Positions 20,244-25,538 of a stretch of DNA of 25,538 bases are shown piece after piece. The notes below the pieces were generated by a model that saw only the letters and a list, made by a program, of their open reading frames with translations, was not told where the DNA came from and made no database searches. The stretch is from IMG/VR virus record IMGVR_UViG_3300036850_000075, positions 1 to 25,538 of that record; one strand, written 5' to 3'. Position 1 is the first letter of the stretch. Every line of letters begins with the position of its first letter. The DNA is from a virus. Position numbers and translations under genes: made by a program.

Positions 20244-20798
20244 CTAGGCCTTCACCAGTTCGATGTAGCCTCCGATGGTTCGGACATGCGGGGCGCCCGT
20301 CGTCACGTTCAACTCCCAGCTCAACACCAAGTCTTTCGCGACGGTGGTGTCGATGGTCACCGCCGTAACACCCGAGTTATCGGCGTGGGCAGTCTCAACC
20401 TCGGTAGCAGATGAGGCTCGCTCCACATAGACCATGTCGCAGACCGCCGTGCCGGTAGCACCGATGGTGCGGATGGTCACCTTGGCACCCAGCGCCCATT
20501 GGCTGTTGGTGTTCGTCGTGGTGCTGGCCGTGAAGGGCTCAGTGAGGAGCTGAACGCCGGTAGATGGAGCACTGCCCGATGTGACCCATCGAATTCGGGG
20601 TGTGAACGTAATGGCCGTAGTCCCGTTATCAGTGTTTCCCCATGCGTACATCCGCCAGGTCGTACCGACCGATATGGAATTGGCCAGGATAGTCATGGTG
20701 GCATGGGCCGTCTCGGTCGTGGCCGTCTGGTCGGTAGTGGACGTGATGGTGACGATCTCATTCGCCCCGCCACCCGCTACGCAAATTGGTGCTGGCAT
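20244..20798 (-). CDS. Beta-rich virion protein (hypothetical)
   Basis: A 184-residue Thr/Ala-rich protein (VTITSTTDQTATTETAHATM, ISVGTTWRMYAWGNTDNGTT). The C-terminal part (DLVLSWELNVTTGAPHVRTI and GGYIELVKA) resembles the receptor-side beta-sandwich found at the end of the large fibre downstream in the same block. It is probably a surface or fibre protein. The stop of this gene directly abuts the next start. Confidence 0.6.
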   Translation of the reverse strand: MPAPICVAGGGANEIVTITSTTDQTATTETAHATMTILANSISVGTTWRMYAWGNTDNGTTAITFTPRIRWVTSGSAPSTGVQLLTEPFTASTTTNTNSQWALGAKVTIRTIGATGTAVCDMVYVERASSATEVETAHADNSGVTAVTIDTTVAKDLVLSWELNVTTGAPHVRTIGGYIELVKA

Positions 20799-20806
20799 GT
20801 CTCTCC

Positions 20807-23320
20807 CTAGTTGTTCGCTGAGTAATCAATCCGGAGGCCGACTAGATACACGTCTCCGACATATGTATCTGAACCAGAGCCGCCGATACGCTGGATCTCC
20901 AGCCGTACCCGGTCTGACGCTGCAGGGCTCACACCCGTTGATACCTGACCAGTTTCAAGGACTTCCACGTTCACCGTTCGTGCGGCCGAGACTCCCGTCC
21001 AGGCAACCGATGTTCCGGTGGCGGTAACGTCTGCCGCACTGATGATTTTGATGTTCATCTGCCATTGGACCGTGTGAGCCGTGCCGTCTGTCGCACTCGG
21101 CACCCAGATGGGGCGTATCGTTAGGGTGCCGGTGATGACATCCACCGGCATGATGAAGTTGCAATAGGCCCCGCTAGTAATGGCGTTGGCCAAGGAGACT
21201 CCATCTACTGCGTTTGGGGGAGTACCCAGCTTCACGCCGGTAGCAGCGTCAACGCGGAGTACCGAACCATCGATGAACAGCGAGCGAGTGCGGGCTCCAT
21301 AGACAGACACGACTCCCGCTGAGTTCTTCGATTTGAAGATGGTATCGGCACTATCAACATAAAAGCGGTGAGTATTCGCCCCGGGGTTGCCGGGGGCGGT
21401 AAGTTGCGGTAAGTCAAGCGCTCTCGGCAGCTTCGCAATTTCGGGGTTCGTATTGGGGATGTATGTGGTGTTGATGCTGCCATTGTCCGTGAGGTTCGTA
21501 GCAAGGTTGATATAGGTCATAGCGAAGAGAGTCGTATTCTCGCTGTTGAGACCAAGGATGATCCCCGTCTCGGTTCCGGTTCCTGTAACGACTCCCCCGT
21601 TGAAGGTATTCGCATTGGCTGATAAGGCAGACTGACCGTAATCTTTAGTGACCTGGATGGCGGGATTGCAATCCTCGAAATGGCAAGCGTCAAATTCACT
21701 CGCTCCGCCAGTCATATTGACCCCGATACCGCCATCAATCTTGACCCCGATAACTCTAATGTGCTTGTCCGAACCCGAACCGGATCCCGGCACGTTGAAG
21801 CCTAGGGCGTTTGCCTGGGTAGCGGTACCGAATGCCGAGCCAGCAGCAAGCCCAGAGACAGCCACCCGCCCGAACAACGTGGCAGCGGCAAGGCCGGAGG
21901 TGCCAAGGGTAGCGTCGAAGGTATGGGCGGTGACATTACTAGCCGTCAGTGTCCCGTTGTAGCCGCTCGGAGTTATGCCCTCCACCACTACGGTATTGGT
22001 GTTGGCGATATTATGTGTCGCACCAATCAGGGTGTAGGTTGCCGTGGTGCCCGACTCTGTTGTGGGCGCTGAAGCATATACCCACATGGTGCAGGTAAAC
22101 GTAGTCGTAGTGGGGACGGTGGCGATGACCCATGTTCCGTTGTAACCACTTGGAGTTACCCCGGCGATAGTGACCAATCCACCCTGATTGAAGCCGTGAG
22201 CCGCCGAGGTAGTGAACGTGGCAACGGTGCCCGACATTGAGGCGGCGGTCAGTGTCTTGGCGGTGCCAATCGTTTGCTGATTAACTTCCCCCCCGAGGAC
22301 GGTATATCCGTTGGTTTTGCGCGTATGAATGGCACACACGGAGTACCCGGCCCAATGGCAACCAATGAAGTTGTGCCAAGCACAGTCACCGGCACTCTGC
22401 CCATCCGCCGTAGAGTCAAGATAGACCGGGTAACTAATGTCATTCCAGGAACAGGAATAGAAATTGCAGCGGTTGGTATTCCTAATGACAACGCCTTTGG
22501 TGTCGGCACCCACAGCGCCCTTCTGGAAGATCAGATTCCGGAACTCTGGGCCGTGATGCTGGACATTAGCCCCACCGTCGATTATTAGCATCGTCATTCC
22601 TGCCGTACCAGGAACGAGACAGCTTCCATAGCGATCTTCCCGATAGGCACCAGCACTGGTGCCCTCGAGGACAATGCCTTCCTTGAGATTTATGGTCGTA
22701 TTCAGTTTGTACTGACCGGGCGGGAAGTAAATGATGTTGCCCCGGCCGACCCCGGTTGTTGGAGTTGAATCGATCGCGGCCTGGATGGCAACGGAAGAAT
22801 CCGCAGCCCCCGTCGCATCGGCGCCATACCACAAAATATTCTCTACACCAGGACGATCAACCAATACGCGCTTATCGGTGATATCGGCGGTCTGGATGGT
22901 GTTGTCGTTCGCTGCCCGGAAGACCTGGGCGAGAATGACCTTGCCGGCGGGCAGTGCTGGATACACTGGGTCTGCTGAAGCCGTGCCGGCAAGTGCCGCT
23001 TTCGTGCCAGTGGTGTCTACGGTGATGAGGTCAACACGCGGGTTCGTGGCGTCGGCTGCCGTAAGTGAGACATTGCCACTTGCTACCGTAACCTGCCGTC
23101 CGCCAATACGGACTACCCCCGCAGCGACGGATACCGTTTGGTCTGGCGTACCCTGGGCGGTGACAGCACAACCCGACTGCACACCAGTAGGGCCAGTGCC
23201 ATATCCTGAGCCCGCCGTGGTACTGTGAGCGGCCAGCATGATCTCGAAGTCTCGAGCATCCGGCTCAATCTGGTCAGTCGGGGCGGATGTCTCTGGATCG
23301 TTCAGGAATTGGAACGGCAT
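20807..23320 (-). CDS. Large tail fibre/tailspike with pectate-lyase-type beta-helix
   Basis: An 837-residue protein. Residues 1-160 are a virion-binding head (MPFQFLNDPETSAPTDQIEP, VAAGVVRIGGRQVTV). From 163 on is a right-handed beta-helix start: NILWYGADATGAADSSVAIQ, IIYFPPGQYKL and VLEGTSAG, the pectate-lyase superfamily pattern. Residues about 350-490 hold two related insert domains, each with the SGYNGT motif (VTIAGVTPSGYNGTWVIAT and VVVEGITPSGYNGTLTAS). The end is a beta-sandwich domain (VRLEIQRIGGSGSDTY). It likely binds or degrades a surface polysaccharide of the host. Confidence 0.75.
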   Translation of the reverse strand: MPFQFLNDPETSAPTDQIEPDARDFEIMLAAHSTTAGSGYGTGPTGVQSGCAVTAQGTPDQTVSVAAGVVRIGGRQVTVASGNVSLTAADATNPRVDLITVDTTGTKAALAGTASADPVYPALPAGKVILAQVFRAANDNTIQTADITDKRVLVDRPGVENILWYGADATGAADSSVAIQAAIDSTPTTGVGRGNIIYFPPGQYKLNTTINLKEGIVLEGTSAGAYREDRYGSCLVPGTAGMTMLIIDGGANVQHHGPEFRNLIFQKGAVGADTKGVVIRNTNRCNFYSCSWNDISYPVYLDSTADGQSAGDCAWHNFIGCHWAGYSVCAIHTRKTNGYTVLGGEVNQQTIGTAKTLTAASMSGTVATFTTSAAHGFNQGGLVTIAGVTPSGYNGTWVIATVPTTTTFTCTMWVYASAPTTESGTTATYTLIGATHNIANTNTVVVEGITPSGYNGTLTASNVTAHTFDATLGTSGLAAATLFGRVAVSGLAAGSAFGTATQANALGFNVPGSGSGSDKHIRVIGVKIDGGIGVNMTGGASEFDACHFEDCNPAIQVTKDYGQSALSANANTFNGGVVTGTGTETGIILGLNSENTTLFAMTYINLATNLTDNGSINTTYIPNTNPEIAKLPRALDLPQLTAPGNPGANTHRFYVDSADTIFKSKNSAGVVSVYGARTRSLFIDGSVLRVDAATGVKLGTPPNAVDGVSLANAITSGAYCNFIMPVDVITGTLTIRPIWVPSATDGTAHTVQWQMNIKIISAADVTATGTSVAWTGVSAARTVNVEVLETGQVSTGVSPAASDRVRLEIQRIGGSGSDTYVGDVYLVGLRIDYSANN

Positions 23321-23341
23321 GAGCCTAGGTTCGGGGGAGGG

Positions 23342-24682
23342 TCACGGGGTATTGTTGGTACAGATCACACCAGGGTTGTCTGGAGCGCAATAATCGACCG
23401 CGTCTCCATTCATCGTGTTGTCGTGGACGGTGACGTTGTACATGGCGGCTGGGTCGCGCATTCCTTCCCAGGCCACGAAACCCCGACAGCACACGACTTG
23501 GCTGCCGTTCCACACCACATTACCACCAAAGATATTGTGGTGCGCATCCAAGTTCGAGGAGTCGTTGGCCACCAGTCCCGCTCCACCGCTGACAGAAGCT
23601 CCGCCGTTGTTTTGGATGGTGTTGTTGCGGATGATGATGTTGTCTCCAGCATTGTGGTTGCCGGATACCTCCCAGGCAATTCCCGTGAGGGTGTTTCGGT
23701 CGATGCTATTACCGTCAATCAGCCAGTGGCAGCCATGAACATGGGTTGCACCGCAGTAGTCCCCCCATATCCCTGCGCCGAAGTTGTCGTGGATGTTCGA
23801 CCCGGTGACCGTCAGGTCGCCGCCCGCCGAAGTGATCTTGATACAGGCTGCCTGAATATTCAGCCCACTTGGATGCCAACCATTACCGTCACATTCGATA
23901 TTGCTGAGGATAAGGTCGCCAGAACCGTAGGCAATGCAGTCACTACCGTTGTCGAAGCAGCGAATATTTGTCAGGGTCGAATTTCTAGTGGAGAAAGCGG
24001 CGCCACATAAACTATCATTCCCATCGCAGGCTTGCCCCGTGCTGATATGCCTGCCAGCATGCCCGATGGATAGATCACGAACGGTATAGCCGTACCCACC
24101 GAACATGGCCGAGGAGACTGCCGTGCCGTCGATGACGGTCACCCCAATCCCTGCGCCCTGGATTACATCTCCGGTTTCCCATGTGACACTGGAGAAATTG
24201 GGACTAAATGGCACGGTAAACGTGCCAGCGGCGAGGCAGAAGGTCGTCCCCGGTGGGTTGGCTGAGGATACTGTTTGCAAGTCGGAGCCGGCGGGTACCT
24301 GCACGCCCTGGCATGTTGGCGGCGGGCCGCCAAGAGTGGTAACAGTAACCGGGTTGGAGGGAGCCGTGCTACCGCCCCGCTTCGCATCCACGCGGAAGGT
24401 GTAAGTCGTGGCCGGCGTCAACCCGGTGGCGTCCCAGCCCAGCGTGTTGGCGCCGAGGTCTGTGATTTTGATGCCGCTCCGGTAGACCCAGTATTCCCTC
24501 TCATTCCCCGCATCCGTCCAACTAAGACGTACCGAGGTCTCGGAGACTTGGCTGTACGACAGTACGGGGGCGGTCAGGGCTTGCGCTGGCGTGGCCATTA
24601 CTAGGACAAGTGCCCCAGCAAGGAATCCCCCGAATAGCCGACTTGCCCAGCGAGGGCTGCGTTTCCCAAGATACTTCCGCAT
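23342..24682 (-). CDS. Secreted FN3 / right-handed beta-helix protein
   Basis: A 446-residue protein with a Sec signal: MRKYLGKRSPRW, then the core FGGFLAGALVLVMATPAQA ending at residue 35. A fibronectin type III domain follows at 38-115 (VSETSVRLSWTDAGNEREYW, LTPATTYTFRV). Then comes a beta-helix with parallel-strand wording (DNIIIRNNTIQNNGG, NIHDNFGAGI). It has many spaced cysteines, which fits an oxidising outer environment. A signal peptide on a gene in the structural block is odd: it would be exported from the host cell. It could be a lysogenic-conversion or surface enzyme. The SD sits in a small hairpin. Confidence 0.7.
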   Translation of the reverse strand: MRKYLGKRSPRWASRLFGGFLAGALVLVMATPAQALTAPVLSYSQVSETSVRLSWTDAGNEREYWVYRSGIKITDLGANTLGWDATGLTPATTYTFRVDAKRGGSTAPSNPVTVTTLGGPPPTCQGVQVPAGSDLQTVSSANPPGTTFCLAAGTFTVPFSPNFSSVTWETGDVIQGAGIGVTVIDGTAVSSAMFGGYGYTVRDLSIGHAGRHISTGQACDGNDSLCGAAFSTRNSTLTNIRCFDNGSDCIAYGSGDLILSNIECDGNGWHPSGLNIQAACIKITSAGGDLTVTGSNIHDNFGAGIWGDYCGATHVHGCHWLIDGNSIDRNTLTGIAWEVSGNHNAGDNIIIRNNTIQNNGGASVSGGAGLVANDSSNLDAHHNIFGGNVVWNGSQVVCCRGFVAWEGMRDPAAMYNVTVHDNTMNGDAVDYCAPDNPGVICTNNTP

Positions 24683-24698
24683 ACGGGGGACCTCCCGT
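24683..24698 (-). promoter_or_regulatory. Hairpin over the SD of the secreted protein
   Basis: ACGGG-aggtcc-CCCGT immediately precedes the ATG. The GGGAGG SD lies within it, so folding would limit ribosome access. Confidence 0.35.
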
Positions 24699-24705
24699 GT
24701 GCCAT

Positions 24706-24734
24706 GCCCCGGGCCGTGCTAGCGGTGCCGGGGC
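24706..24734 (-). terminator. GC-rich hairpin after the 24741 gene
   Basis: GCCCCGG and CCGGGGC form a 7-bp stem with 15 bases between, just downstream of the stop at 24741. No T-run follows, so it may slow rather than end transcription. Confidence 0.4.
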
Positions 24735-24740
24735 GTTCGT

Positions 24741-25214
24741 CTACGTTACGGTTGCCTGGAACAGCCCGTTTGCGCCAGTGGTAATTGTGAAGGTGTTACC
24801 CGCAGTAATGGTCTGGGCTCCGCAGTCGATGTAGCCGATGAGGGGCTTGATCGGTGGGCCGACCGTCACGCTATCGTCGTGAAGGACGGCGTACTGGAAG
24901 ACCAGCGAGCCCCCGGAGGCTGTCCAGGTCACCGTCGTGTCGTCCATGTCAAACGTGGTGATGTTGCCGGTGGCGTTGTAAACCACGGTCTTGCCAGCGA
25001 TGGCAATGCCGTTGGCCGTGTAGCCATTGGCTGTCGCGAGCTCGTTCGTGGCGTCGGCGAATGCCTCATTGGTATCGATGTTCGGCACATAAGTAGCCGT
25101 GTGAAGCGTGAACCGCAGGGTGTTGGTGAGATAGTCCGTCATACCCACGTCGCCGGACGCCTCACCGCCGAGGAAGTTGGCCCCGACCTTCCCGTAGAGC
25201 TGGAATGTAGACAC
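24741..25214 (-). CDS. Phage structural protein (beta-rich)
   Basis: A 157-residue protein starting at GTG 25212-25214. The sequence includes NTLRFTLHTATYVPNID, YNATGNITTFDMDDTTVTW, VFQYAVLHDDS and PLIGYIDCGAQT, a wording seen in small structural proteins of many siphophages, probably in the head or tail surface. No enzymatic motif is present. Its last residues (GANGLFQATVT) form a strand. Confidence 0.65.
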   Translation of the reverse strand: MSTFQLYGKVGANFLGGEASGDVGMTDYLTNTLRFTLHTATYVPNIDTNEAFADATNELATANGYTANGIAIAGKTVVYNATGNITTFDMDDTTVTWTASGGSLVFQYAVLHDDSVTVGPPIKPLIGYIDCGAQTITAGNTFTITTGANGLFQATVT

Positions 25215-25227
25215 CTAGAACACTTCC

Positions 25228-25538
25228 CTAGAGGTAGGCATCGGCTGTAGTGGTCACGTTGGTATTTGCTGAATAGGCTAGTTTGAGAAATCTCCAACCC
25301 CTGTCTGGCTGGAGGTTGTAGAAACCGGTCTTGGCCGTGGTGATCGTGAGAGCGGCCGTCACCCAGGTACCGGAGATTGTGTTCTCCGCGCTGTATGGAA
25401 TGTTCACCCAGTTGACGCCATCCCCTGAGCCCTGGATGTTGATGGTGACGGTAGGCGTGGCACCCACGGTTGTTGTGAGAACTAGGGTGCCCTGACGTGT
25501 CGTGTCTTGAATCCCACGCCTTGCGATATTGGTGCTGT
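25228..25538 (-). CDS. Partial phage structural protein, cut by window edge
   Basis: The frame is open from the right edge to the TAG at 25228-25230, about 103 residues. It reads STNIARRGIQDTTRQGTLVL at the start and then VTINIQGSGDGVNWVNIPYS, ending FLKLAYSANTNVTTTADAYL. This beta-rich pattern occurs in small phage structural proteins near the head genes. The GTG at 25467 is inside the coding frame; the true start lies outside the window. Confidence 0.65.
   Translation of the reverse strand, partial: STNIARRGIQDTTRQGTLVLTTTVGATPTVTINIQGSGDGVNWVNIPYSAENTISGTWVTAALTITTAKTGFYNLQPDRGWRFLKLAYSANTNVTTTADAYL

Noticed and set aside
22731-23228. Plus-strand 165-codon open frame
   Set aside because: Antisense shadow of the tail fibre gene with no SD and no motif.
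23225-24010. Plus-strand 261-codon open frame
   Set aside because: It lies opposite the secreted beta-helix gene, has Val/Gly-rich shadow composition and no domain, and the minus frame is clearly coding.
1-25538. TAG as a reassigned sense codon in this phage
   Set aside because: Several well-defined small genes end in TAG with the next SD or start right after it, so TAG works as a stop; only the 12900 site is a read-through candidate.
1-25538. tRNA genes, CRISPR arrays and insertion sequences
   Set aside because: No T-loop or cloverleaf pattern, no regularly spaced short repeats and no transposase were seen; the 60-bp repeats are coding.

Overview
The window is part of a temperate tailed phage (siphovirus-type) genome or provirus. 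The evidence is a tyrosine recombinase, a tape measure protein, paired tail-assembly chaperone frames, a major tail protein, an HK97 gp10-like protein, a head-tail connector, a beta-helix tail fibre and a lysis region. Capsid, portal and terminase are not visible and presumably lie beyond the right edge, where the last gene is cut. The DNA is GC-rich, GTG starts are very common and Shine-Dalgarno (SD) sequences are mostly GGAGG-like. A high-GC bacterial host, perhaps actinobacterial, fits, but no gene fixes the host.

Left arm (1-6435, minus strand): about twenty small genes read leftward, most joined by 4-base ATGA or GTGA overlaps. They include a ParB-like protein, a PDDEXK-like nuclease, a possible ssDNA-binding protein, several zinc-ribbon proteins, helix-turn-helix (HTH)-like proteins and small membrane proteins. 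The operon appears to start from a TTGACA-17-TAGGAT promoter at 6580-6608. Its leader can fold a 14-bp stem (6456-6534) that ends just before the first SD and start codon.

Centre (6742-8640, plus strand): a divergent pair. The first gene is an unusual protein with an N-terminal HTH-like region, one membrane or signal segment and an exported metzincin-type zinc protease domain. The second is a complete tyrosine integrase. Three TGTCAAG repeats lie in the shared control region.

Right arm (8612-25538, mostly minus strand): transcription runs from right to left. It reads structural genes (head-tail connector, gp10-like, tail tube, chaperones, tape measure, minor tail), then an appendage protein, a lysis and membrane block (M15 peptidase, coiled-coil membrane protein, two tiny membrane proteins, papain-like peptidase, two-helix membrane protein), and finally small zinc proteins and a DEDDy exonuclease. 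Accessory structural genes at 18870-24682 include a 20-residue repeat protein, a large beta-helix fibre and a Sec-signal FN3/beta-helix protein.

Two single plus-strand genes interrupt the right arm. One (9776-9973) lies downstream of a perfect 16-bp palindrome. The other (15988-16128) sits between the chaperones and the tape measure gene and shares a strong hairpin terminator with the opposing chaperone gene. With the HTH-protease, these are the most unusual parts of the window. Many genes of fewer than 60 codons were found by reading the sequence directly.
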